DNA of 64,000 nucleotides from Gibbula magus. Taxonomy: Eukaryota > Mollusca > Gastropoda > Trochida > Trochidae. The stretch lies in the NCBI GenBank assembly GCA_936450465.1, contig OW388304.1, positions 36,113,593 to 36,177,592 of the forward strand, written 5' to 3'. Below the pieces are notes generated by a model, which was not told the origin of the DNA, did not search any database, and saw only the letters and a program-made list of their open reading frames with translations. This document shows positions 12,000 to 23,236 of the stretch, piece after piece (the stretch's first letter is position 1; each line of letters starts with the position of its first letter). A program made the position numbers and the translations under genes.

Positions 12000-13440
12000 A
12001 AGACATCATAATTGAAAAATAGTCTGTATTATATAATAATGAATTTAAGTTTTTAAAGTATTAAGAAATTTATTTTTTAAATTAGAAGATAACTTTGAAA
12101 TTTATTTTTAAATCAGGGCTAAAATGACATTTGTATAATTAAATGCATGTATAATGTAATGTGGCTCACCGTCAGCCAAAGCCATGTAAACTTTACTGTA
12201 CATGTGTGTGAGTGGTTATGTAACCACACCTTGTGTGATTGAGTCATATATATAGGCATGGGGAGAAAAGTTGTAAAACTCAAATGGAAATGACTCTAAA
12301 GGTAAATATATATATTCTAATTAAAATACTTCTTTTAAAAAGACTCTAATGATTTAATGATGTAAGATTTTTTAAAAATTAAAATATTTCTTTTAAAAAG
12401 AAGCTATAATGATTTAATGATATAAGAGAACGAAAGCGATTGTTGAGCAAAGGTAGATCTAAAAATTATAGCAACAATCAAACATTTAATATGTATCAAA
12501 TTCTTCTTTTTTTTCATTGTGTCAAATTAAAGAAATTGAAGTTAACTTCAAGACAATTGATGTATGTTTCTAGTTGAGTAGTAAGTTCCAAGGAAAAACC
12601 ATTTCTTACATATAAAATATTATTGTTATTTTAATAAATTTATATAATGAATCCAATACACTCAAGATAATTCTATATTCTACATGAGAGACCATATCAA
12701 TAGTATAAATCCCATAGGCATTAGATCATCTTGAAAGCAAAGTCACTTAATATATATTGTATCACATTGCCTAATCCTGCAAGTTGTTTACTGTTTATTA
12801 TACAATCTTGAGTGAAATATGCCAGCAAGATTTATTACATGTACAGCAGTGTTAAAAGGAAATACTTGGTCATGCTTCAGCGACTTTCTGACATTTCACA
12901 TGGGATGAAAGTTCAAAAACATGTAGGCTAGTTTGACATGAATCTCTTATAAATAATTTATGAAGTAAACAATATGTATGCTGATTTGTAATATTTCTTA
13001 TCATTTATGTACATGTAGGAAAACAAATTTGAAAAAATGAAAAATTGGGATTTTATTACATTTTCAAGGTATAACATCAAACATGTCCTTATAGCAGATA
13101 TTAATCATAAAATGAGTAAATCGGTCTTTTTAATATGATATTTTCGATTAGTACATTATATTATAATGTTCAAATTGATGACAAAAGAGATGTAGGTTGC
13201 AAAGTATATCGTAACTATGCTCATATCAACCATATATCTTGTTGACCTCAAAGATACCCATGTCAATAACACATGACATACATATGTCACTTTAAATCAC
13301 TTCTTCAAACTGCTCAATAAAACTAAGAGTTGTGAATGCAATCATCTAAATAAAAAAGATGACGTATTATCCTGAAAGAAAACGATGCTTAAATAAAAAC
13401 AAGTGATAACATTAACACATCAACACCGCTATCTTCTTCA
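12000..13440. other. AT-rich intergenic stretch, nothing recognised
   Basis: No ORF of note and no repeat shared elsewhere in the window, apart from a ~60-bp local duplication (TTAAAATACTTCTTTTAAAA near 12320 and TTAAAATATTTCTTTTAAAA near 12380). Confidence 0.6.
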
Positions 13441-13572
13441 GTTACCGCCGTTTCATCTTTCTTATCTGGGCCGGTAAACTAAAGCCATTTCAAAGATGAA
13501 TTCACTCATGTGTGAAATGGATGTCAAGTCGAGCCAATCTGGGCCTAATTAATCTGCTAATTAAGCTATTGA

Positions 13573-13580
13573 TATAAATA
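13573..13580 (+). promoter_or_regulatory. TATA-like box before the putative first exon
   Basis: TATAAATA is centred about 40 bases before the ATG at 13616; AGCCAATC lies near 13534. It is plausible only if the exon itself is real, and would leave a very short 5' UTR. Confidence 0.25.
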
Positions 13581-13615
13581 AGTACTCACGTGTATATTTC
13601 TGATTAGCGACTGCC

Positions 13616-13747
13616 ATGCTGTTTGTAAAATCCTACTCCAAGTTGAAACCTATCTTGACAAGAAGTTTTCAGGTATCTAGAGTGGCACGCCGAGCGAGTC
13701 AACACGGAGCTATTTTTAGCTGTCACGTGACGAGCTTGCCGAACGAG
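13616..13747 (+). CDS. Putative first coding exon with mitochondrial-presequence-like N-terminus
   Basis: ATG at 13616 opens 44 codons that run without a stop to GAG|GTAAGG at 13748 (phase 0). The peptide begins MLFVKSYSKLKPILTRSFQV and continues SRVARRASQHGAIFSCHVTS then LPNE. It is rich in Arg/Lys/Ser and lacks acidic residues until the end, as in mitochondrial targeting peptides. The HVTSLPN(E) ending is reminiscent of the start of the mature part of M16-type subunits (mitochondrial processing peptidase or complex III core proteins: xVTxLPNG...), but this is a weak resemblance over a few residues. A TATAAATA lies 36-43 bases upstream. No following exon was recognised on the plus strand, so it may be a stray or pseudogenised first exon. 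Confidence 0.35.
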
Positions 13748-13799
13748 GTAAGGGAAACGTGCAAGTGAGTTTTGTGAAGGTATTTAGGTTTAGGTGGCT

Positions 13800-16600
13800 G
13801 GATGCAACAGTTCGGAGTTCAGTGATTTAATTCAGTAATTTCCGGGTTTTTGAAAAGCTAAGCACAGTTTCTCTGATGTCAATCACGTGCTGGTTGGTCT
13901 GTGTTTGTTTTAACTTTCATTAAACAAATTATTCTACAAGCTATGTCATTTGGTGGTCAGTGACAGTGTTGTTTTTATGATATTTTTTTTAAGTTTTCAT
14001 AAAAAAAAGTTTACACTGTTAATTTAATTTCAACGCGTCTGTATCAAGGAAGTCATTCGGGAGCCACAATTAATTTGCTATACTCACTAATTGTTTTTTT
14101 AGTTGGTGTTTTTTTTATTATCTTACTTTAAAATGTTTAAAAGGTTATATATATTTAAATTTCAAATGTGGATGAAGTTTCTTCAAAATTTACGTTTTTT
14201 CTTCCTTATCCGTGAAGTCTTATTCGTTTTGATTACATTGATTTAAAATTCACAAGAAAAGTGAAACTGTAAAGTTATACTCCATATTCAATTGTTGACA
14301 TTGTTATTTTTTTTATGACCCGTATTTTTTTTTTTTTTTTTTTTAAAAACAATTGGAAAATCATCATTGTTTCAGTTACATAGCATGTTTCGAACCGCAT
14401 CTTCTAACTCGTGGCATTTGCCATCTTAAGTGCATTTCATTTCATCTTTGTTAACATCTATGTTTTCTATATAACAAAACAAGTTTGGAAATAATTTCGG
14501 AATAAATTATCAATTCTAAGTTAATTTCACTCCCTAGGATGAAATGTGACGAGGATTAGTTTTTATCGATTATAATGACCGACACGCATCATTTGCATGC
14601 ATGGCAAGTGTTTCCTTGACCACGTGTTTACTATAAACAACAGAAGACATTTCTCCGATATCGATTCCAGGGTTTTACTTTGAAAACGAGGACGTTTGTT
14701 TGACTACTGCTCTCTTGTTGTGAGACATGGGCAAACTGAAGGTTTCAACTTTATAAAACTTTTTAAAACTTTGTTACGAGGGTGTTGAGGTTCTTTGGTT
14801 TGTCAACATTTTTTGGCAGAGAATGATTATGGTATATAAGATGAGTTCCAACATGTTTTGATTCGCATCAAAACGTCATATCAATTTGAATATTCGACGA
14901 AGAAATAGAGATGGAAAACGAGTTCTTGCTTTAGAAATACCTATACATTTCCAAGATAAACAAACTGTCGATCTATATGTATTGAGATTGGCATTAATGT
15001 GAACATCCACAATCCATGGGATGTATTCGAGGCCTGGTTTTTAAGTTTATATTCGAGACCGGGTTGTTTTCGAGGACCGTGAAATTATGATATGTTGGTC
15101 AACACGTAAGCGACTTGACTCTGACATATATACAAAACGTGCAACCCAATACCAAAAGAAACTTTGCACCCATCTTCTTGTCTTAATAAATCACATAATA
15201 GGCAACGATTGGATTTGGGTTTTTAAGTATTGTAATAATTATTCAATTTAACATTCGAGGTATGAAAATATTCATTTCAAAAGTTTATTTAAATAAAAAG
15301 TTTGGACGCATCAACATACGAGGGGTATCAAAATGTGTTTGATCAATTCGTCTGTGATTCGGTGGTGATCTCGTACTCGGTGGTCTTTGGGTAATATCAA
15401 CGGACTTTTAACATCAGAAACTGTTTCAGTAGTGTGTTAGTCGCTTAACATGTGTGTCAAAATTAAAAGTTTAATTTTTTTAAAAATTTTAAATTTCATT
15501 TTTTGTAAAAAAAAATAAAAACTTCTGAAAAAAATATTTGACTGATGACAATAAGCCATTACTTTTCAGTTTTAGTGTACGATGTCCAAAACTTGAAATA
15601 TTTGTAATTGAAAAACATACATATGATAAAATCAACTGAGATGCAAAGTTTCTTTTGGTATTGGGTGTGTATATATAGGTGACGAAGTTCCGTAAATATT
15701 GAAAATATTATCATTTTTCGAATCACACGTGATGTAAATATTATATCAATACCATTTTTGTTGTTGAATTGATGAATAAATATCTTGAAAGTATTTTCAA
15801 TAATAAAAACTGCCAACAGGTGCGTGTTTTACGTCGATCCTGATAAAAAAAAAAGTTATCTATAATGATATCTTAGAACGTATAACGATTCGATACAACA
15901 TTATATTTAAATCTTGTCTTACAACTGTTAGATTTGCATTGGAGCAAAGCTCTAGAACAGTCCAAATTACATATAACACTTAGTTTTCGCAGCGACATTA
16001 AATAGTTTTGATTTCAAGGAGAGGCCGACGTAACACGAAAGTGTAAAAATATCGACACATGTATTACCAGATTGAGTTTAACGATTATCGGTTTTCCGAT
16101 ATATCTTCACAGCTCTACATTAAAATACACATAATATAATATTTGTATTAAAGTTTTAGGCTCATTCCGTCGAAGACATGACTTTACCCAGCAACGTCTT
16201 GTGAGACATAGTGATCGATCAGTCATTGATTAGTTATCGATCTGTGTTTAATTACAGAAGCGATGTCTGCATGAATGCATTATTTATATTGGCATATGTC
16301 GGTTCTTCTGTCTTAACAGTAAGTCTACACGCAACTATTGCGCTGTTCATTATTATTAATATTGATTAATAAGTAAAATTGGTACGTATATTGAGTGCAA
16401 TTAAAATCGATATTTAATGTCGACTTTTCACAGACAACTAGAGTATATCCAGAAACATTACATAAGTAAAACAGAGGGATCAACGTATATTGTTAACCAT
16501 TAATTTTGACAATACATTGACAGCTATCTGACAACACACACACCTGAATGACAACCTAATCAGGTTGCCGGTTGTCAAATTGACAACTGCATATTCATCT
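13800..16600. other. AT-rich stretch downstream of the putative exon, no gene seen
   Basis: T-runs (near 14328) and A/T-rich sequence. The 85-codon minus ORF at 15559-15816 has AT-driven composition (Ile/Phe/Lys/Asn) and no recognisable motif. Acceptor-like sites were checked for continuation of the 13616 exon without success. Confidence 0.5.
15020..15080. repeat. Degenerate fragment of TACGG-terminal MITE interior
   Basis: ATTCGAGGCCTGGTTTTTAA and ATTCGAGACCGGGTTGTTTT repeat the ATTCGAGxCCxGG motif of the family, without recognisable termini. Confidence 0.35.
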
Positions 16601-16776
16601 CAGGCACCGTCCGACTACAGCTTTTTTATTGGCAATTTTTTTTGATAAGTTTTTATTTACAGTGTAAAGATAAATAACAGCCGGGCCTCTAATAGCGTGA
16701 ATTTGTTTTATACTTTTAATTTCAGTCAGTTATCAGAGGGCATCACGTGTATCGGCGAATATGATCCAACCTAAAA

Positions 16777-16824
16777 TATAAAATACGGGCCGGGCCTCAA
16801 TTATCTATTTGAGGAAGTACGGTA
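16777..16824. repeat. Fragment of TACGG-terminal MITE
   Basis: AAAATACGGGCCGGGCCTC and TTGAGGAAGTACGGTAC are the two ends of the family almost fused, with the interior deleted. A further degenerate piece (ATTCGAGGCCTGG, ATTCGAGACCGGG) lies at 15025-15070. Confidence 0.5.
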
Positions 16825-17019
16825 CATATGTTTAGGAGACAAGATTCTCCAATTATTACATTGAAATTAAAAGATTCTGCTGAATTATGTTATTTTGGCG
16901 ATAGTGTTGAAACACTAAGATACCCTCAACTTTCGTTTCCACAAACCTCTTTTTACCCTTTAATTTCAGAGAAGTATTCTTAATACATATTTTTTTCTTC
17001 CAGAAAAAAAACACCTTTT

Positions 17020-17575
17020 TATCATGGGATCATCGGGATGCCACCCATTTCTTTGATACTACGTTCGACATTTATACACTTTAAATTCAGATCAAAATTC
17101 AAAAGTGCCAAAATACAATATGTGCTTATTTCATTAAAAACATAACTCAACTTGCATGTTCATTCCCAATCACAAAATTGTAATAATAATTGTAACAATA
17201 ATAATTGTAATAAAAATCAACATTAGCAACATCATTATACATTACAGAAACCGAAATAACACGCCCATTTACATGCACAGTAGTTATATTACCTATTGAG
17301 CCTTACCAACCCAAATTCTTATTTGTGTCTGTTGTTAAAAAAAAGTTTCCAAAAGTACGTTTGACTAATTGACGCGCGTCAATCGCGGCGAATTGTGCGT
17401 TTTTGGGGGTTTTTTTCCAAAAATTTCAGAAATGACTACTTTGACCTTTATATTGTCACTATACTGAGTCGACTATCATCAACATGGTTATTTTACGCAA
17501 CAGTCAACACTTCTCGATAAAATAGCACATTTATAATATGTGACTACCAACAACACAATGGATACACCGTCAACG
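17020..17575 (+). mobile_element. TTAA-flanked MITE, family 2, copy 2 (diverged)
   Basis: It shares CATTTACATGCACAGTAGTT, CACTATACTGAGTC and the right end ACACAATGGATACACC with other family 2 copies. The left boundary is uncertain because the terminal repeat is degenerate. Confidence 0.6.
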
Positions 17576-17703
17576 AACGAAACTGCAACAAGGTATCACA
17601 GTGGGATATTTTACGTACGCTTCAATATCGATAAGTAGGTTTACATATTGAATAATTTGCTTCTGGCTTGTCATCTCAAACTTAAATAGATACAGTGAGG
17701 GTT

Positions 17704-17776
17704 AATCTAATTAAAATCAGATTAGATATAACACTAGCTTGCTCATTGTTATGATCTATCTGATTTTAATGAGACT
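17704..17776. repeat. Short relative of the AATCTCATT-type foldback MITE
   Basis: AATCTAATTAAAATCAGAT at 17704 and ATCTGATTTTAATGAGACT ending 17776 are inverted repeats matching the termini of the 21435-21735 element. This is a deletion derivative of about 73 bp. Confidence 0.5.
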
Positions 17777-18000
17777 GAGTGAGGGTTTCTCTTTCTGATA
17801 TCTTTATACACTATTTATCATACGGTCATTCATTCTTCAAAGGCATTCACAAGTTGATGTGGTAACACAAGGCAAATCACTATCCATGATACAAGAAGCA
17901 GCCCTCATAAGAAAACAAATAGAAGAGTCGTTTTATCCATGAAATTTCCCTAGTAAAACGACAATAATGTAACTACAGGCGCCAGACCTACGTATATATA

Positions 18001-18116
18001 TTACTTTGAAACCTATCTTGAACACGGCCCAGCTGTGTTTCTGAGATTTAGCTACTGTAGAACCAATTGACCAACATAAGAACAACATGGCCGTGTTCAA
18101 GAGAGGTTTCAAAGTA
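18001..18116. repeat. Foldback element with 29-bp inverted arms
   Basis: TTACTTTGAAACCTATCTTG (18001, extending to GGCC at 18029) is the reverse complement of 18088-18116 with one or two mismatches. The loop is about 58 bases. A small separate hairpin (CGATTACTTT region with AATCGC...GCGATT) follows at once. Confidence 0.6.
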
Positions 18117-18149
18117 ATCGCTCAATTAGCGATTACTTTTAAATCTCTC

Positions 18150-18692
18150 TTAAGGATGTTCGCTCCTCAAATTTATAGAATTAAACTTTTTTTCTAACTT
18201 ATATTTTTTAAAAGATCAAAGTATATGATTGGAAAATCAGCATTAAAAAAAAGGGGGTAGTGTGGGTTTTTTTGAGATATGACGCCTGTAAGAAGTATAA
18301 TTTTAACATAGGAGTCTATGGGAAAATGAGAACTAAAGTGCTAAAAACTTTAAAATACTACATTTCTAGAATTCTTTTTTTCTTTTTTTGATATGTTACA
18401 AAGTTCATGTTACCCTACCGAAATCTATGAAAAAATATATATGGTAGTGTGGGTTTTTTTTAAGCTTTGACACAAAATGTACCTGAAAACCCCCATTTTT
18501 AGTCAAATTTAGACCATTTATGCTGTTTAAGCACTTTTTAGAGGTTATAAAGTCGCATTTTCTTTATTTCATTTGTTTTTTAAAAGTATGTAGATGATGT
18601 AGAAAATCATGAAGTAAATAAAGATGAGAAAAAATCTTTACTTAATCATATTTTATTTTTGAAGTTCAACCGGAAGGAGCGGACATCCTGAA
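18150..18692. mobile_element. Possible TTAA-type MITE, family 3
   Basis: TTAAGGATGTTCGCTCCT at the left is matched by the reverse complement of AGGAGCGGACATCCTGAA at the right. The 3' TTAA would be mutated to TGAA. The interior contains two TAGTGTGGGTTTTTTT blocks (near 18258 and 18446), a small internal duplication. Confidence 0.5.
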
Positions 18693-18779
18693 ACGCGAAT
18701 GCTCAATGTAGCGCTACGTAGCAAAGCGAGCGAACTTTGAGGTTTTGCACCGTGTCGTCTGGTCGAAAGTTCTCTCAAG

Positions 18780-18785
18780 GTAAGT
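18780..18785 (+). other. Isolated strong splice-donor match
   Basis: CTCAAG|GTAAGTGTC is a near-ideal donor, but the upstream frames contain stops within about 15 codons and no partner exon is seen. It is recorded as a possible non-coding exon end only. Confidence 0.15.
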
Positions 18786-19101
18786 GTCAAAGTGATTAAC
18801 CTGAATTCAGAACCAGCTGACCAACATGAGTACACACCTGGCTTAAAATACACTCAGGGTAAGGAGGGTCAAAGTTGGGAGACGAGAGTTGTCACACCTG
18901 TCTGTCTCTGTCTGTGACATTTGCTTTACATTTCTAAGACTTGTGTCGGAGCAGTGTGAAGATTCAGATCAATAGTAATAGGTAGGCCTACATGTAGATC
19001 TTTCAATACGAGATCGGCTATAAGAAGTTGCTTTATGTGCTTATTTCGTGAAACTCAGCAGTGGAGTTATTGCTAGGAAATTTAGGCATGCACTGACACT
19101 T

Positions 19102-19735
19102 TAAAGGGATGGTTCTATCGCCAGATTGGATTTTTTTGTATTGCGTGAAATGAAAACACGCTATATTGTACCTAATTTTACAACTTTGTAATCGCTAAAG
19201 ACATGCACTGATAGAGTATTCATACAGTAATACATAACATGGCATAACACTAATAAACAATTTGCTGTTATGTTGTAGCGAAGTTTTCTCCACTCGCAGC
19301 GACGATGAATGGCTTCAGTTTTCAGTTTTATTTTTCAACAAATGTGCGCTTGTGTTTATCAAGTTATGAAATATAAAGTCATCAAAATATTACCTTCATT
19401 ACTATCTTTCAATTTGACAATGTTTTAATCATGTATTAATAAAAAAAAAATGTAAACAGGAATATCCTCTCGAATTTCGTTTCCACAAAAATACTCCGAT
19501 AGAACCCTCCTTTCTGTAGTAATTTGTACATGAAAAAAAATTCTGAATAGACTCTGTAAATATTTTAAATGTCGTAAATGAAGATTTTACATTGGCAGTC
19601 TCATATCGTTCGGAGGTTTTTTCTCCAAACCCTGTGGCGAGGAATCTATAGAACCAGTTCGTATTCCAGTGGATGCACCATTTTGCAAATTTTATTCCTC
19701 GAAACAAGGTAAATTTTAATAAGACTGCTTACATT
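19102..19735. repeat. Old dispersed repeat sharing GGTTCTAT ends and a block with 45300-45390
   Basis: AAAGGGATGGTTCTATCGCC near 19104 and the inverse CGATAGAACCCTCCTTTCTG near 19497 form imperfect inverted ends. GGATGCACCATTTTGCAAAT to TTTTAATAAGACTGC recurs near 45325-45385. It has no coding potential that I can support; the 92-codon minus ORF here is incidental. Confidence 0.4.
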
Positions 19736-20255
19736 GCTTACACGAATCTGTGAGCGTACATATGAGGCATGAATGTTTCCTATACGTACAATTAAATATT
19801 ACATTGGCATACTTTAAACAAGAAGCCATCCTTTTCTTTACTGTTATGTTTAGGTGATTCAATAAAACAAGATATCGTGTTTGAATAATTTTTTTTTATT
19901 GAATGTTTATGTAATTTATAGATGACAAGATAACACTGCAGTTACATAGATCAGTATACTTGAAGGGTAACGGGTCTTCTCAACAAAAACCAACATGTTG
20001 AAGCAGAATATGTAAATCCAAACGAAGTAGATGATCAGCATGAACCGCCAACAAACTGACAAACGTCTATGTTCCTGTGAGTAAACTTCCCACCATCTTT
20101 GTTTAATATCCTCATTCACGTTCACAATATATAAATCTTGGTCAAGAAATGTAATACTGACGATGACTTGAGAGTCCCGCTGTTACGGTAATGTCATCGG
20201 TAGATAAGTGATGGCAGAAACATCCAATTGCTCCACCAAAGCCGCCATGACATTT

Positions 20256-20371
20256 CCGTATTTCCTCGAATAGACGCCACGGTGTCGATTTGGCCAGGCC
20301 TCTTTCAGCCCCGGCGTCTTTTCGAGAACGGCATCAATTCGAGACCCGGGGTCTATTCGAGGAAAATACGG
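20256..20371. mobile_element. TACGG-terminal MITE (CCGTATTTCCTC...), copy 1
   Basis: The left end CCGTATTTCCTCGAATAGAC is the reverse complement of the right end GTCTATTCGAGGAAAATACGG; about 116 bp. It overlaps the 3' flank of CD225 gene 1 (stop at 20473), so the element may be transcribed in the gene's 3' UTR. Confidence 0.65.
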
Positions 20372-20472
20372 TATATGGGGAAGATGTTTCGAAGTTTTAG
20401 TTACAAAGGACGATGCTAGTAGTAGTAGATGGTTGTGAAGCGTGACCTCAGAATGAAGTTGAATTGTTGTTT

Positions 20473-20622
20473 CTAAGAAGTGTAGATTATTACCAACACC
20501 AGAGTGGCTATAAGCGCAATCACATTGGAACCGATGAAAACCCCCATTAGAGATAGCCTCACCGCTTCGTTGGACGCTTGTTTGGCCAGTGCATACTGGT
20601 TCATACCGGTAGCTATGTGTAC
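20473..20622 (-). CDS. CD225 gene 1, exon 2 (loop, second membrane segment, stop)
   Basis: This exon is 50 codons including TAG at 20475-20473. It starts at |GTACACATAGCTACC, in phase 0 with exon 1. The A..AS..A.....L..GVFIG pattern matches the conserved second half of the CD225 domain. The C-terminus is very short (IIYTS). Confidence 0.85.
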   Translation of the reverse strand, partial: VHIATGMNQYALAKQASNEAVRLSLMGVFIGSNVIALIATLVLVIIYTS

Positions 20623-21374
20623 CTGTAAGAAAAGACAGAGTGCGTTGGTAAATGTTGTAATTAGGATAACTCTTGAAATGAGAGTCTACAGATCGTTTAC
20701 GAATGACAGTAAGAATTATTGAAGCACTCGTAAAATACCAGCATATGAATTTAACCGTGCCAAGTATCAAACAGAGTATTACGAATATCATTCAAAGCTT
20801 TATTCAACTGGACTCTCTGGAACTGGTCGGATTCTGTGCACACCATTTGACTCTACAACCTTCGGTAAACACAATTTGATAGAAGCGCTCGTAAAATATC
20901 AGTATGAATTTAACTGTGTCTCCACATTCTCTTCTTGGAAGTGGTCGGGTTATGTGTACGTCATTAGAAATACACCATTCAATATTTGAGCAGACACACG
21001 ACGGTCAAGACATTTTATTGAAGCACCCATAAAATATTAACGTTATACGACTCACAACACCATCAAAGAGGATGGAGATAGCACCAGTACTTTGTTCAAT
21101 ACAAATGTGTAAGCAATTTGAATTTAAATCAAATTATAAACGATATATCATATTGTTTTTTAAAAATCGAGTTTCAGTTTATTTATAAAGTTGTTTTCAA
21201 ATCATTGTAAAACAAAATTGAATCGAAGCGCTCATAAAATACCTTTACGCTGGCGAGTATGGCGAAGATGCCGAGCGGTAGACAAAAGAGGACAGAGACT
21301 ATAGAGAATATCAGATGAGACTCTGTTGTCTCTCTCCGCAATCGCCGGGATGCTCCGATGTTTGGTGACGACAT
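20473..21374 (-). CDS. CD225/dispanin (IFITM-like) double-transmembrane protein, gene 1, two exons
   Basis: Exon 1 is 21374-21243 and exon 2 is 20622-20473, giving 93 residues. The start ATG at 21374 is preceded in frame by TGA. Exon 1 encodes MSSPNIGASRRLRRETTESH then LIFSIVSVLFCLPLGIFAIL and ASVK, a polar N-terminus and first membrane segment with the LFCLPLG core typical of CD225. Exon 2 (after TTTTCTTACAG|) encodes VHIATGMNQYALAKQASNEA, VRLSLMGVFIGSNVIALIAT and LVLVIIYTS, the amphipathic loop and second membrane segment. The intron falls right after the Lys following the first membrane segment, the same place as in vertebrate IFITM genes. Family members act in membrane trafficking, and some vertebrate ones block virus-membrane fusion; the role here is unknown. 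A second gene of this family lies about 4 kb upstream on the same strand. Confidence 0.85.
20710..21243 (-). repeat. Degenerate tandem copies of the donor-proximal intron sequence in CD225 gene 1
   Basis: The 20-base stretch next to the gene 1 donor (plus strand GAAGCGCTCATAAAATACC, near 21225) recurs near 20718, 20880 and 21018. There it reads GAAGCACTCGTAAAATACC, GAAGCGCTCGTAAAATATC and GAAGCACCCATAAAATATT. Two of these copies also share a following ATGAATTTAAC. The intron therefore looks built from 3-4 old local duplications that include the splice donor. Confidence 0.55.
21243..21374 (-). CDS. CD225 gene 1, exon 1 (N-terminus and first membrane segment)
   Basis: This exon is 44 codons, ending GTAAAG|GTATTTT (phase 0). 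ESHLIFSIVSVLFCLPLGIF is the characteristic CD225 first segment. The Cys before LPLG is in the position that is palmitoylated in vertebrate relatives (inference). Confidence 0.85.
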
Positions 21375-21434
21375 TCTGCTGGGCTTGGGTCAGAACCGGT
21401 ACCTGCTAACATTTTGGTTTCATGGTAGGACTGA

Positions 21435-21735
21435 AATCTCATTTAAATCAGCTCGAACGTACCTCGTTTGTAGCTCTGAGTACTAGCCAACAGACGTCAT
21501 GTCATGTGACATTCACCGTGACCTTTCACCTTCAATAATATCAGCCAATCAGAGGCCTTCTTACATGAAGCATTGAAAGTTGTGTTTCGTGTGTCAACTT
21601 AAGTCGATTCGATTTATAGCCTCGTCGCTGATTGGTTTGAGTAAAAGGTCACCTGGCATGACCTAGCTCTTTAGTTAAGTACTCAGATCAGAAACGCAGC
21701 GAGGTACGAGTGTTCGATCTGATTTTAATGAGATT
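21435..21735. repeat. Foldback MITE immediately upstream of CD225 gene 1
   Basis: The left arm (AATCTCATTTAAATCAGCTC at 21435, continuing to AGTACT) is the reverse complement, with few mismatches, of the right arm ending TGATTTTAATGAGATT at 21735. The palindromy continues inward (TGACCTTTCACC versus AAAGGTCACC; AGCCAATCAG versus CTGATTGG). It lies 60-360 bases upstream of the gene 1 start codon, so it may supply its promoter or 5' UTR, including CCAAT boxes in both orientations. Confidence 0.65.
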
Positions 21736-22939
21736 GGCTATGACTGCATATGTCCTCTCATTTGATTGGCTGAAATTGGTTATTGATGTTTTCTGTACAA
21801 TACCACTTACCGGTACATATATAGATGTTAAATAAATAATCAGTATCTAAAGCATAATAATGAATTATACTTAGGCTCTCGAAATTAGATACTTGGATTC
21901 GGTTTGATTTTGCTATTACAATGCATAGGAAACAGACAATAAATAGTAGTACTAGATATTATTTATAAAGGGAATTTAAAAGTGTGATTGCACCATTTGT
22001 TTAAAATAGTAGCTAGGTATACAGCTGCATCCCGAAAGTTTGTTGACCTACTTGCGTTTTTTAGCGCAAATTTCATATCGCTTTATTCTTCTGTAAAATA
22101 TCCAGTAAGCGATCAACATGGTCAAACATTGATTATGTATTTCCTGGTAATCTCATTCAATGTACTTGTGATGACTTTGTTTCTCATTTAATCGCCATGA
22201 ACATTTAAAATTTAAACATTAAGGAAAGTATAATGTTCAAATTCAGACCCTTTCCATCTATTTCATTATGCCAAACTTCTAAAACTTGAATCACTGACGC
22301 GACGATAATATGCTAAATCGAAGTATGATTATTGTACATATGGATAAAGGGAGATGTTGTGTCATTGTAAATGATGTCATTTAATTGACGTCACATTGAA
22401 AGCCGATTTACATGACATTTTCAATAAGGTACAAACGTAGGTGAACAAACTATTGGGATGCAGATGTATAGCATAATATACTACATGAATGATAGGATCT
22501 AAAGTCTAAGTGTATATGGCAATGTGATGAAATTAGGGATTGCTCCTTAACGAGTAATCGTGTTTTGAACAAGAGAAAATTGAACTTATTCCACGAAATA
22601 GTCTTCTGTAATTGCCAGTGACAATGTATCACATTAACAAGAATTAAGAGGAATTCCCCCCATTTGTAACCAAATTGAACACGGGAGATACTCACGTTAA
22701 TATCATCTGGTGTTATCCCAATCCCACATTTCCGCTTTATCACTTTGATAACAGCTGATAACAGTTCATCATGAGTCTAGTTTCTCTCTACGTAGATGTG
22801 TAGTACATTCATATGTATGTTATCATGATAACTGGACGCATATCTCAAACACGGATGTTATAGGTCCACAGAGGCCATAACTAGTCACATTATTCGAAAC
22901 AAGAACACTGGTCACTGTCCATTTAGCATAGGTGGCATG

Positions 22940-23123
22940 TACCGTATTTCCTCTAATAGACGCCTCGATTTGATGCTGTATCTCGAATATATGGCGGGAG
23001 TATGGCCGATTGAAAGAAATAGACGCCGGGCCTCGAATAGACGCCGGGTCACGATAAGACGCCGGGGTTGAAGGAGGTCTGAATAAATAAACGCCGGGGG
23101 CGTCTATTAAAGGAAATACGGTA
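22940..23123. mobile_element. TACGG-terminal MITE, copy 2
   Basis: TACCGTATTTCCTCTAATAG at the left and TATTAAAGGAAATACGGTA at the right. The interior has repeated AATAGACGCCGGG units (four variants). Terminal TA suggests a TA target duplication. Confidence 0.7.
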
Positions 23124-23236
23124 CTCACTCTAGAAATCGAGACCAATGTCTCTCCTGTGTTGCCCCGGAGTTACACGTCCAAATTCATTTAATCGCTGTG
23201 CTAACTAAGGAAGGCTAGTCAGATAAAGCATCTTTC

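Noticed and set aside
19916..20125. 69-codon hydrophobic minus ORF downstream of CD225 gene 1
   Set aside because: Looks membrane-like but starts at a non-ATG codon, and the hydrophobicity follows from AT-rich sequence; the gene 1 stop codon is clear, so it is not part of that protein.
20183..20791. 202-codon minus ORF over the CD225 gene 1 second exon
   Set aside because: Reads exon 2 in the wrong frame and runs through an intron and a MITE; the spliced frame matches the CD225 family instead.
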